DNA of 8,976 nt from Kiritimatiellales bacterium (GTDB lineage Bacteria > Verrucomicrobiota > Kiritimatiellia > Kiritimatiellales > Tichowtungiaceae): NCBI GenBank assembly GCA_028692515.1, contig JAQUXG010000058.1, positions 1-8,976 on the forward strand, given 5' to 3'. The position numbers and the translations under genes were made by a program. The notes beneath the pieces were generated by a model. That model was not told the origin of the DNA. It did no database searches and saw nothing but the letters and a program-made list of their open reading frames with translations. This document shows, one piece after another, positions 1 through 6,559 of this stretch; position 1 is the stretch's first letter, and each line of letters opens with the position of its first letter.

Positions 1-56
1 GCCTGAGCCTCATTCAAGATGCCGATAATCTGCTCTTCGGTGTGACGCTTCTTCAT
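1..56 (-). CDS. IS3-family transposase OrfA, N-terminal fragment (runs off left edge)
   Basis: Only the first 18 codons are in the window; they read MKKRHTEEQIIGILNEAQ. The pattern K(K/R)-x-(F/H)-T-E-E-Q-I-I-G-I-L is the hallmark start of the helix-turn-helix OrfA protein of IS3-family elements, which binds the terminal repeats. In this family a programmed frameshift usually fuses OrfA to the OrfB DDE catalytic domain, which would lie to the left of position 1. The start is supported by a strong ribosome binding site on the minus strand, AAGGAGGA (plus-strand 64-71), 7 nt before the ATG at 56-54. Whether the full gene is intact cannot be seen. Confidence 0.8.
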   Translation of the reverse strand, partial: MKKRHTEEQIIGILNEAQ

Positions 57-131
57 TCCTGAGTCCTCCTTCTCGGTTTTTACCACGGAGAACTCTCATC
101 TCAAACCGTCCAGTTTCATGGGCTCAGGTCA
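1..131 (-). mobile_element. Outer end of an IS3-family insertion sequence (partial)
   Basis: The minus strand read from 131 begins TGACCTGAGCCCATGAAACT and continues into GGACGG. This resembles the terminal repeats of IS3-family elements, which commonly start TGA, are C-rich next and then carry a TGGAC-like block. About 75 bp inside this end lies the start of an IS3-type transposase OrfA, the usual distance for the family. The element extends leftward beyond the window, so the second inverted repeat, the OrfB/DDE gene and the target duplication cannot be checked. The boundary at 131 is inferred from the TGA motif alone and could be off by a few bases. Confidence 0.6.
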
Positions 132-156
132 AACGGATGCTTAAGGAGAGTGTGAC

Positions 157-231
157 ATGAAAAGCCGGGTATCCGGAAACTTGCGGGGTCTGAGCGCACA
201 ATCGGATGCAGTATTTGCTTGTAGTGTTTGA
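157..231 (+). other. Possible 24-codon small frame with a strong ribosome binding site
   Basis: AAGGAG at 143-148 stands 8 nt before an ATG at 157. The frame runs 24 codons (MKSRVSGNLRGLS..., ending ...FACSV) to a TGA at 229-231. The frame starts only 26 bp from the presumed IS end, so it could be the surviving start of a gene broken by the insertion, a leader peptide or plain coincidence. There is no hydrophobic segment and no recognisable motif. I list it because the ribosome binding site is good, not because the peptide is recognised. Confidence 0.15.
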
Positions 232-245
232 TATACCTTTGATAT
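227..245. repeat. Tandem 8-bp direct repeat TTTGATAT, one helical turn apart
   Basis: TTTGATAT occurs at 227-234 and again at 238-245, an 11-bp period that puts both copies on the same face of the helix. This spacing is common for paired protein-binding half-sites near promoters. It lies about 300 bp upstream of the first gene of the operon. TTGATA at 228-233 also resembles a -35 box, with CATATT at 254-259 as a poor -10 at 20-bp spacing. A regulatory role is inference from position and spacing only. Confidence 0.25.
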
Positions 246-542
246 GGATTAAACATATTGTTCGGTGCGCTGTTTGGGCTTGATGGCGTATTGATCCGTG
301 CAGAGGGGGTTGCGTTTATGTTGCCAGGGTGTTACAACCAAAAAACGTTGAGTGCGATACCGCATAAGCACATTTTTTTTGCCGGATGAAGGAGTTCGTT
401 TTACGTTGAGATCCTGTTTGCTCACTCTCGCGCGCAACGGGGCATAACACCGGATTTCTTTTTCTAAACGAGAGATGACGAATAGAGAATAAAACGGAAG
501 TATTTTTGATTTCACAGGCTTTAAAAAGAGGGGGGATTCACA

Positions 543-1118
543 ATGAAATATAATCTGCTTCTAATCGTCTTTTTTGCGAGCCGGCTGCTGTCCTTCGGTG
601 AACTTTCGGAAAAAGAAATAAAACAGCTCAAGCGCGATGTGCAGATTGCCGGGGTTCGCACCAACACGCAGCGCACGGAGGATCGAAAAAAAATCGAAAT
701 TTTACAGGTCAACACCTTCCAAAACCAGGATGATTCGTCGGTTTATCGAATCCGTTTTGCCGTTGAGCTGAAAGACAAAGAAAAAAAGACATACATTGCG
801 GAATTTACCGGAGCCCCGTCCGGCGACTATGACAGCGAATATGAGGGCGAGGATTACTGGGAGCTTTATATGCCCTACGAGGAACTCGAAGGGCTGAATG
901 TGACGGCTTATGCGATTCAATACGGAGTCATGGACGGGGAAACCTTTTTGCCGCTGGCAGACGTTCAGAAGAATTACGAAAAAATGATGGACGGGATCGC
1001 AAAGAAAACGACCAGTCCCTTTCCGGCGAAAGTCATGTTGTTTCATTATTATATGTATGACGATAGTACCGACGGATCCACGGAGTCCACCCCTCAGAGA
1101 GTTAAGGCTGTAAAATGA
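543..1118 (+). CDS. Secreted protein of unknown function
   Basis: 191 residues; I do not recognise the family. Residues 1-18 form a plausible Sec signal peptide: Lys at position 2, a hydrophobic core, and likely cleavage after SFG. No lipobox Cys is present, so it is probably a soluble periplasmic or exported protein. Residues 20-50 look helical and charged. Residues 51-150 alternate as in a beta-rich domain and include a very acidic, aromatic stretch at about 83-100 (SGDYDSEYEGEDYWELYMPY). The C-terminal tail, from about 174, is hydrophilic and rich in Ser, Thr and Asp. The ATG follows a G-rich ribosome binding site (GAGGGGGG, 528-535) at 7 nt. It is the first gene of the operon and overlaps the next by 4 bp (ATGA), so it is probably co-translated with the TPR protein and part of the same envelope complex. 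Function is unknown. Confidence 0.8.
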   Translation: MKYNLLLIVFFASRLLSFGELSEKEIKQLKRDVQIAGVRTNTQRTEDRKKIEILQVNTFQNQDDSSVYRIRFAVELKDKEKKTYIAEFTGAPSGDYDSEYEGEDYWELYMPYEELEGLNVTAYAIQYGVMDGETFLPLADVQKNYEKMMDGIAKKTTSPFPAKVMLFHYYMYDDSTDGSTESTPQRVKAVK

Positions 1119-4100
1119 TGAGTTTGCGGCGAAGTTTTTTTCTCGCAGTGGCCTGTAGCGCAGTTTTTGCGTTGCATGCGGCGGCGGCGACAGCTACGCA
1201 AGAAGAGCTTGCGGCGCTGAGCGCCAGCGGGCTGTTGACCGAGGCAACGAAAAATCTGTCTCAGGAAAACTATGGCTCCGCGATTCCCTATCTAAAAGAA
1301 TATCTGGAACGGATGAAGGGGGATGGTGACGTCCGGGTGCTTGCGATGATGCAGGAGGTTCGGCTCAAGCTCGGCAAAATCATGGCGTATTCGGAAGATT
1401 CACTGTCTGCTATTGACTATCTCCAGCAATACATCGAAACACTTCCATGTTATAAGCCCCGCGAGGCACTGAAACTGCTGTCTGTGAACCTGTATAATGC
1501 CGGTTTGTACGACCAGTGTGTTTCTGCTGTAACGAACGCGTTAACCGAGCCGCCGCCGAGGGTGTTGAAGAGAGAAGAAAAGGCTCGCGACTATAACGAG
1601 ATGTCGAAGGATGAGCTGGGCGGGCTTACGGTTCGGAAGCTCAAGCGTCTTGACAAGGAACTGGCCGAGACAAAGGAAATTTCTTCCGATTTCCCTGACG
1701 ACGCTCCTGAGCCGGAACCGAATTATACGGTTGAAGAGCTGGTTCTGCTGAATCTGACACTGGGGGATGCCTGTGCGGAACTAAAAAACTGGCAGGGGTG
1801 CCTTGCGCCGTATCAATTTGTGACTGAAAATGCGACGGATGAATCGCGCAAAGGATATGCCATTCTGCAGACGGTCAACGCTTTGATCGGGCTTGAGCGG
1901 TATAAAGATGCCGGGACGTTTGTGATTCAGCTTTACCGTAGCAACGCTCGCTATGACATACGCGTGAACATGGCGCTGATGAAGATTGCGGCGGTGCTGT
2001 TTGACCGCGGCGAGCCGGACAGCGCATTGGTACTCTATCGCATGGTTCTTCCTCGCAGAGAACTGGTGGCCTATCAGGAAGGCAAGATGAACGCGATTCG
2101 CCGGGAAGCGGGTCTTCCGTCTGTGGATATAAAAATTGTCACAAACGAAACAGGCCGGGTTGAGACCCTGTTCGGCAATAAAATCACCGATCTTTCTTTG
2201 CCGGGGGCTCAAACAACGTTTGCCGCAGATCAGACCCTGCCGGCCAAGCCGCCAGCTCTGATCCAGCTTGAAGAACTGACCACGACGCTGGTCTCGCTTC
2301 CGGCGTATGAGAATGAGGTGCTTTACCGGACGGGTCAGGTCTATGCAGAAACCGGACGGTCGTGGGAAGCGGTGGCTGCGCTGAATCTTGTGGCGCTCCG
2401 CGATCCGGATGGTGAGCTCGGCCAGCGGGCTTTCGCAGAATCCCTGCTGGTTCTGGTGGATCCTCTTGAAGAATACGCGCGTGTCGAAACGCTCGCAACG
2501 CAGTTTCTGGCCGCCTACACGGATGGTCTTGGGCCCCGGATGGTGGCACATGCGCTGACCAGTTGCTACCAGAAGCAGGAGCGGTGGAAAGACATCAAAA
2601 AGATTCTTCCCGTCATCAAGCAGTTTATCCCTTCGGACAGCAAGACGGTTCGTCAGTATGAGTGTGAACTCTACTACATGCAGGCGATTGCTGATCTAAT
2701 GCTGTTTAATTATGATCAGGCGCTCGCCGGTTTTGCCGGGATTCTAACGGATTTCCCGGACTCGCACCAGCAGGAGAATGCAACGCACTGGCATGCGATG
2801 ACCCAGACATTCTTGAAGAACTATGAAAAAGCACTGGCCGAATTTAATTCTTATTCCGCAACCTATCCGCACGGAGCCTGGATGCCGGAAACCGCATTCC
2901 ATAGCGGAATCTGTCTTTTCGGTCTGGATCGGCTGGAGGAGGCCCAACAGCGATTTACCGAAGTGATCAACACCTGGCCGGATTCTTCGGTTTACCCGGA
3001 TGCGTGCAGTCTGCGCGGTGATATTCTGGCATCAAAAGGTCTGCTGACCGAGGCACAGCGGGATTACGAGGCGGCCATTGCCAAGGCCCGCACCCCCAAA
3101 CAGGACTCCTATGCGGTTTTCCAGATGGTATCCATGTTTGAACTGGAAGCGCGCTATCCGGAAATGATCAACGTCATTCAGGCCTATTTAGCTCGTCAGG
3201 GCGAGGAGGCCGACGTGGCCAAGGCCGCCTATTGGATTGGAAAGATCAAGCTGGCACAGGGGCTGACCGACGAGGCAGTTGCGGCCTATCGCGATGCCAT
3301 TATCAAATACGGCGGAAATATTTTACAGGACGGTGTCGATCTGATCATTACGGAACTGTCAAAAGTTGCGAAGAAGCTGGAGGCCGCGCCGCGACAAAAG
3401 CTTGAAGAAAGTCTGCAGACGGCCATAGACGCAACGGACAATCAAACCCTGAAGCTCCGTCTGCGGGTGCTGCTGGCCAAGATAAACGGGACCGAGATTG
3501 AGCTGGGTAAGGAGCTGATTACCGAGTTAGACGATCTGACACAGGCCCCGCCGCCGGTGCTGGCTATCATTTGCAAGGCCTCTTTTGCAGCGAGCGACTA
3601 TTCCCGCGCACAGGAAATCCTGAACATTTTCCAGACCCGCTATGAGGATTCCGATTTCATGCGGGATGCCTATAAACTTCGCGCATACGACCTGTATGCA
3701 GCCGGTGATATGGACGCGGCAGCGAAAATTGTCGAGGAGACACAGGCAATCTACGGGTGGCAGCAGGACGTTGTTTGGGCGCAGCTGATGAAGGGTCGGA
3801 TTGCACTGCAACGGGGTAATTTTGATACAGCTCGCGAGGCATTCCGCGAGGTACTTAAGGTGCGCGAATGGCGCGGCGCGCCGTATGCCGAAGCCACGTA
3901 TCGTCTTGGGGAAGTCGAAGAAAAGGCCGGTGATCCGCGCAAAGCCTTCGCGTGGTATCAGCGCGCTTACTTCCAGTATAAGGGCTATGCACAGGGACGC
4001 TGGGCCGCCGACGCCTATCTCGCCAGCGCTCGCTGCCTGCAGGCGCTCGGGCTTGAAAACGACCGGCGCAACACCTATCGCGCCATGCTGTTCGATACAT

Positions 4101-4240
4101 ACGTCAATCAATTGCCGCAGGCCGACGTTGCACGACAGGCACTCGGGCGTGAAGAAGTATCCGAAATAAACCTGCTTATGGCACAAGGCGTTCAAACCAA
4201 CTTCACGGTAACGGTTGACGCGGAGGGCACGGAAGAATGA
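1115..4240 (+). CDS. Large periplasmic tetratricopeptide-repeat (TPR) protein
   Basis: 1041 residues. An N-terminal signal peptide (about 1-25: MMSLRRS, hydrophobic core, then HAAAATA) indicates export to the periplasm. The rest is mostly helical TPR-type repeats with the usual small/large residue pattern and turn motifs. They are clearest at about residues 40-75, 400-435, 522-660 (several consecutive repeats with D/T-(F/Y/W)-P-D/H turns, as in CpoB/YbgF and BamD), 700-735, 822-870 and 890-960. TPR arrays bind partner proteins, and the Tol-Pal system has such a partner (CpoB), though CpoB is only about a quarter of this length. No catalytic domain is seen. It starts inside the previous gene's stop (ATGA), with a second ATG immediately after, so either Met could be used. 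It ends in another ATGA overlap. A scaffold role in the ExbB/ExbD/secretin machine is inference from context. Confidence 0.9.
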   Translation: MMSLRRSFFLAVACSAVFALHAAAATATQEELAALSASGLLTEATKNLSQENYGSAIPYLKEYLERMKGDGDVRVLAMMQEVRLKLGKIMAYSEDSLSAIDYLQQYIETLPCYKPREALKLLSVNLYNAGLYDQCVSAVTNALTEPPPRVLKREEKARDYNEMSKDELGGLTVRKLKRLDKELAETKEISSDFPDDAPEPEPNYTVEELVLLNLTLGDACAELKNWQGCLAPYQFVTENATDESRKGYAILQTVNALIGLERYKDAGTFVIQLYRSNARYDIRVNMALMKIAAVLFDRGEPDSALVLYRMVLPRRELVAYQEGKMNAIRREAGLPSVDIKIVTNETGRVETLFGNKITDLSLPGAQTTFAADQTLPAKPPALIQLEELTTTLVSLPAYENEVLYRTGQVYAETGRSWEAVAALNLVALRDPDGELGQRAFAESLLVLVDPLEEYARVETLATQFLAAYTDGLGPRMVAHALTSCYQKQERWKDIKKILPVIKQFIPSDSKTVRQYECELYYMQAIADLMLFNYDQALAGFAGILTDFPDSHQQENATHWHAMTQTFLKNYEKALAEFNSYSATYPHGAWMPETAFHSGICLFGLDRLEEAQQRFTEVINTWPDSSVYPDACSLRGDILASKGLLTEAQRDYEAAIAKARTPKQDSYAVFQMVSMFELEARYPEMINVIQAYLARQGEEADVAKAAYWIGKIKLAQGLTDEAVAAYRDAIIKYGGNILQDGVDLIITELSKVAKKLEAAPRQKLEESLQTAIDATDNQTLKLRLRVLLAKINGTEIELGKELITELDDLTQAPPPVLAIICKASFAASDYSRAQEILNIFQTRYEDSDFMRDAYKLRAYDLYAAGDMDAAAKIVEETQAIYGWQQDVVWAQLMKGRIALQRGNFDTAREAFREVLKVREWRGAPYAEATYRLGEVEEKAGDPRKAFAWYQRAYFQYKGYAQGRWAADAYLASARCLQALGLENDRRNTYRAMLFDTYVNQLPQADVARQALGREEVSEINLLMAQGVQTNFTVTVDAEGTEE

Positions 4241-4722
4241 ACCGGACGTTCGTAATTTTAATCCTATTCGCTATTGCAGGGCTTTCTGCAACTGCTCAAC
4301 AGGCTGTGCCGCCTGCGGCAGTTAAGCCGGTGCCGGGTGATCCGGCCGAAATGGCATTGAACTCTCTCCGTGCGGGACAGATTCCGGCGGCGGAGGCACA
4401 GATAAAAGATATTACCAATCCGGCGGCAAGACGGTTTGTGCAAGCCTCTATCGAGCAGGCAAAGGGCGAACCGAAGCGCGCAATTCAGACGGTGTCAGAC
4501 GAGATTGTGCAGTATCCAAACGACCCGGACTGGACGGCAAAAAGCGAGTTGTTGAGCGCGGCGCTTTATATGGAACTGGGAATGATCGATGCTGCCGATG
4601 TGACGGCTCGGCAGATCCAGATGCTTCATGAGGGAACGGATGCCGCAGTAAAAGCAACCGCTCTGCGGAATAAAATTGAACAATTGAAAAAAGTGACGGA
4701 AGTAAAAGGGAGTATCAAATGA
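4237..4722 (+). CDS. Small secreted helical-repeat (TPR-like) protein
   Basis: 161 residues. Residues 1-20 are a clear signal peptide with an AxA-type cleavage site (SATA, then QQ). A Pro/Ala-rich linker follows at 23-36 and then about three helix pairs at roughly 37-60, 63-94 and 101-133. They show TPR-like spacing, for example LNSLRAGQIPAAEAQ and QAKGEPKRAIQTVSDEIVQY. The C-terminal 25 residues are Lys-rich and probably helical. The gene overlaps the large TPR gene upstream and the proton-channel gene downstream by 4 bp each, so the three products are probably made in coordinated amounts. It is likely a periplasmic adaptor of the same complex. The repeats are degenerate and I do not recognise a named family. 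Confidence 0.8.
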   Translation: MNRTFVILILFAIAGLSATAQQAVPPAAVKPVPGDPAEMALNSLRAGQIPAAEAQIKDITNPAARRFVQASIEQAKGEPKRAIQTVSDEIVQYPNDPDWTAKSELLSAALYMELGMIDAADVTARQIQMLHEGTDAAVKATALRNKIEQLKKVTEVKGSIK

Positions 4723-5492
4723 AGAAAACAGGCGTGTTAATGACTGTGCTGCTCGGCGTAGCAACGGGAGTGTGGGCTCAGAGCACTGGCGAAGCAGGTG
4801 CGGCACTGACTCAGGATAATGCAACCCTGCTCCAGCTGATCAAGACCGGCGGATGGTGCATGTGGCCGCTGGGAATCCTTTCATTCATGATGGGCGTTTT
4901 TGTGATTCAGAATTTTATTTCGTTGCGCCCCAAAACCCTGCTGCACACCGAAATGATGCCCGATCTTCTTGAAATGATGATGCAGAAAAAAACCTGTGAT
5001 GCCCTGATCTACTGTCGCGAACATCCGTCGATGTTCACCAATACATTCGGTGCCGGGCTGGAGCGCGTTCTCGACGGCGTGGATGACTTCGATAAAGTGG
5101 ACGAGTCGGTGAAAGAGGCCTCTGTAGAGCAGGTGAGCCGCCTGATGAAACCGATCGATTATCTATCGATCATCGGGGCCACGGCGCCGATGGTCGGACT
5201 GCTCGGAACCGTCTCCGGGATGATCAAAGCGTTCCAGACCATGGGGACGCAAGGCATGGGCAAACCCGAGCTTCTGGCGGCGAATATCGGGGAAGCACTG
5301 ATCACGACAGCAACCGGTCTGATCATTGCTATTCCGGCCATGTTCTTCTTTTTCGGCTTCAAAAAAGGCTTTGGCAAAACGCTTGCCACGCTCGGTCGCA
5401 ATTTGGGCTATCTGTTCGATGCCCTCGAAACCGGCAAACGACCGGCCGCCTATATCGATCTGGAAGCATTAAAGAAGATGCAAAAAGGCTGA
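4719..5492 (+). CDS. MotA/TolQ/ExbB family proton channel protein
   Basis: 257 residues. This is the inner-membrane channel subunit that, with ExbD/TolR-type partners, uses the proton gradient to do work in the periplasm. A signal-peptide-like segment (1-20, ending VWA before QS) precedes three membrane segments at about 47-68, 148-170 and 191-213. A large cytoplasmic loop of about 80 residues lies between the first two. The family's pore motifs are intact: LLGTVSGMIKAF at 161-172 and GEALITTATGLIIAIP at 191-206. T164, E192 and T197 have the same spacing as T148, E176 and T181 of E. coli ExbB. The short C-terminal tail is basic. The start is supported by AAGGGAG 6 nt upstream and by the 4-bp overlap with the preceding gene. 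Two ExbD genes follow, as expected. TolQ- versus ExbB-type cannot be decided from the sequence. Confidence 0.95.
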   Translation: MKKTGVLMTVLLGVATGVWAQSTGEAGAALTQDNATLLQLIKTGGWCMWPLGILSFMMGVFVIQNFISLRPKTLLHTEMMPDLLEMMMQKKTCDALIYCREHPSMFTNTFGAGLERVLDGVDDFDKVDESVKEASVEQVSRLMKPIDYLSIIGATAPMVGLLGTVSGMIKAFQTMGTQGMGKPELLAANIGEALITTATGLIIAIPAMFFFFGFKKGFGKTLATLGRNLGYLFDALETGKRPAAYIDLEALKKMQKG

Positions 5493-5535
5493 GTTTTATC
5501 TCTGTTTTTTCCGGAACTTGGAAAAGGGAAACCAA

Positions 5536-5940
5536 ATGGATCTTGAACAGCACAATCAGGACGAAGAAGTCGAAATTAACATGTCCCCGATGATCGACAT
5601 GGTCTTTCTTCTGCTGATCTTCTTCATCGTGGCTTCCATTGTGGTGGAAGATAAGGTGAGGGTGGACATTCCGTCTGCCGTGTACGCCAAAGTTCCGGAG
5701 AAAATCACCGACCGTGTTGTTATTTCGATCAACAAACGCGAGGAGCTGTTTGTCGGCACCACGAAGGTTTCAATAGAAGAACTCAAAGGGCTTGTGGAAA
5801 AGGCCGTGGAAGCGGATCCCAAAGTACGTGTCATGATTCGCGAGGATGGCAATGTGGAATACAGGGTTAGTGACGAAGTGATGACCGCTTGCGGAGACGC
5901 CGGAGCGGTCGATATGATCTTTGCAGCTTTTGAAGAGTAG
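5536..5940 (+). CDS. ExbD/TolR family biopolymer transport protein 1
   Basis: 134 residues from the ATG at 5536. The same frame opens at a TTG (5518), but AAGGGA at 5524-5529 lies 6 nt before the ATG, and the extra six codons would cover that ribosome binding site. The architecture is typical: a short acidic cytoplasmic tail (1-15), one membrane segment (about 17-37, NMSPMIDMVFLLLIFFIVAS) and a periplasmic domain of about 95 residues. D21 matches the essential membrane Asp of E. coli ExbD (D25), which takes part in proton transfer with the ExbB pore. The periplasmic part shows the usual pattern of strands (VVISINKREELFV, KVRVMIREDG) and a final helix (VMTACGDAGAVDMIFAAFEE). The gene sits 43 bp after the channel gene and 29 bp before a second ExbD. 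The product is expected to form a complex with both in the inner membrane. Confidence 0.93.
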   Translation: MDLEQHNQDEEVEINMSPMIDMVFLLLIFFIVASIVVEDKVRVDIPSAVYAKVPEKITDRVVISINKREELFVGTTKVSIEELKGLVEKAVEADPKVRVMIREDGNVEYRVSDEVMTACGDAGAVDMIFAAFEE

Positions 5941-5942
5941 GT

Positions 5943-5956
5943 GCTGCCAGGGCAGC
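5943..5956 (+). repeat. Perfect 6+2+6 palindrome between the two ExbD genes
   Basis: GCTGCC-AG-GGCAGC starts 3 nt after the exbD-like 1 stop and ends 2 nt before the GGAG ribosome binding site (5959-5962) of the next gene. As RNA it could form a short GC-rich stem, with the innermost pair likely opened to give a four-base loop. No U-tract follows, so it is not a standard terminator. Its position would allow an effect on initiation at the GTG start of the second ExbD or on 3'-end processing. That role is inferred. Confidence 0.4.
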
Positions 5957-5969
5957 GTGGAGAAAACCG

Positions 5970-6404
5970 GTGAATTTAACTAAAGATTTAGAACAGGTAA
6001 AACTGGAGTTGCAGATTGCGCCGCTGATCGACGTGGTTTTTCTGCTGCTGATCTATTTTATGGTGACGGCCTCGCTGGTGAAAAAAGAAGGCGACATCTC
6101 TTTTATTCTTCCGGCCAGTATACCGCAGAAAGAAATTGTCGCCGTGCCGGTCGAGGTGCAAATCGAAATTGACGCCGACGGCACCGTTGTGATCGAAGGA
6201 ATGCAGTTTCAGAAAGGGGATGTTTTGCTGAACGGAATGGTCACTCAGATCATGGGCCTGAGGCAGATGGCGGCATCCCAGAAATCGCCTTTTTTTGTGA
6301 CGCTTCTGCCGGATAACCATGCGCGGCACAGACGGATTATTAATGTAATGGATGCCTGCGCCGCCGCCGGCGTCGAAAGCCTGACGTTTAGTAAAGGAAC
6401 CTGA
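5970..6404 (+). CDS. ExbD/TolR family biopolymer transport protein 2
   Basis: 144 residues from a GTG start with GGAG 7 nt upstream. The single membrane segment (about 17-37, APLIDVVFLLLIYFMVTAS) carries the conserved Asp at D21, the same position as in the first ExbD. A periplasmic domain of about 105 residues follows, with strands at about 61-76 (VEVQIEIDADGTVVIE) and 107-113 and a C-terminal helix ending in GVESLTFSKGT. Apart from the membrane segment it is quite different from ExbD 1, so the two are probably distinct subunits and not a recent duplication. It likely sits beside ExbD 1 in the same channel complex; E. coli ExbB pentamers hold an ExbD dimer, and a heterodimer is one possibility here. 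The GTG start and the upstream hairpin may reduce its translation relative to ExbD 1. Confidence 0.92.
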   Translation: MNLTKDLEQVKLELQIAPLIDVVFLLLIYFMVTASLVKKEGDISFILPASIPQKEIVAVPVEVQIEIDADGTVVIEGMQFQKGDVLLNGMVTQIMGLRQMAASQKSPFFVTLLPDNHARHRRIINVMDACAAAGVESLTFSKGT

Positions 6405-6423
6405 ATAGAACAGATTTTGGAAT

Positions 6424-6437
6424 GTTTTCACGAAAAC
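6424..6437. promoter_or_regulatory. Palindrome GTTTTC-AC-GAAAAC, possible operator
   Basis: A perfect 6+2+6 inverted repeat lies 20 bp after the second ExbD stop, at the start of the largest internal gap of the operon (6405-6559). The AT-rich arms would make a weak RNA hairpin and no T-run follows, so a terminator is unlikely. A binding site for a dimeric regulator in front of the secretin genes is possible. No regulator gene is in the window to match it to. Confidence 0.25.
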
Positions 6438-6440
6438 CCA

Positions 6441-6468
6441 TGCACAACATAACGATATGAATCATAAA
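6441..6468 (+). promoter_or_regulatory. Weak candidate internal promoter before the secretin genes
   Basis: TGCACA (6441-6446) and CATAAA (6463-6468) each match four of six positions of the sigma-70 -35 and -10 boxes, with 16 bp between them, in the AT-rich gap before the first secretin. Transcription would leave a leader of about 85 nt. The match is poor and the sigma factors of the host are unknown, so I hold this loosely. The better reason to suspect a promoter here is the 155-bp gap in an otherwise tightly packed operon. Confidence 0.2.
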
Positions 6469-6559
6469 AAATAGACGGTGGATTAGACGAATTATTTATA
6501 TGCGGCGGGAGAGTCTCGACGCATCAACCAAGGCCGCTGGCCAAATGAAGGAGGAGCTC

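Larger units (their letters stand above)
132..542. other. Intergenic region between the IS end and the operon
   Basis: About 410 bp without a convincing gene. I see no tRNA, rRNA or CRISPR signature. A minus-strand open frame of 88 codons (249-515) has no recognisable family, signal peptide or domain and is probably chance. A 24-codon plus-strand frame (157-231) has a good ribosome binding site but no recognisable product. The stretch around 215-260 is AT-rich and contains an 8-bp direct repeat. It is the likeliest place for the operon promoter, although no sequence matches the sigma-70 consensus well. A run of eight T at about 371-378 is not preceded by an obvious hairpin. Confidence 0.6.

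Noticed and set aside
249..515. Minus-strand 88-codon open frame in the upstream gap
   Set aside because: No recognisable domain, signal peptide or family pattern; its composition is basic and irregular, as expected of chance translation.
1781..2551. Long minus-strand open frames inside the large TPR gene (also at 3527-4195)
   Set aside because: They are antisense to a clearly coding gene with signal peptide and repeats, and their translations show no family features.
5518..5535. TTG start for ExbD 1
   Set aside because: The ATG at 5536 has AAGGGA at 6 nt and gives the usual short ExbD N-terminus; the TTG has no comparable site.
5493..5535. Possible terminator with a T-run after the channel gene
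   Set aside because: The T-run near 5505-5510 has no preceding GC-rich hairpin, and the next gene of the complex follows within 43 bp.
6500..6559. Upstream extension of secretin 1 starting at the ATG at 6500
   Set aside because: It would put 20 hydrophilic residues before the signal peptide, and the strong ribosome binding site AAGGAGGAG would lie inside the coding region. The start at 6560 explains both.
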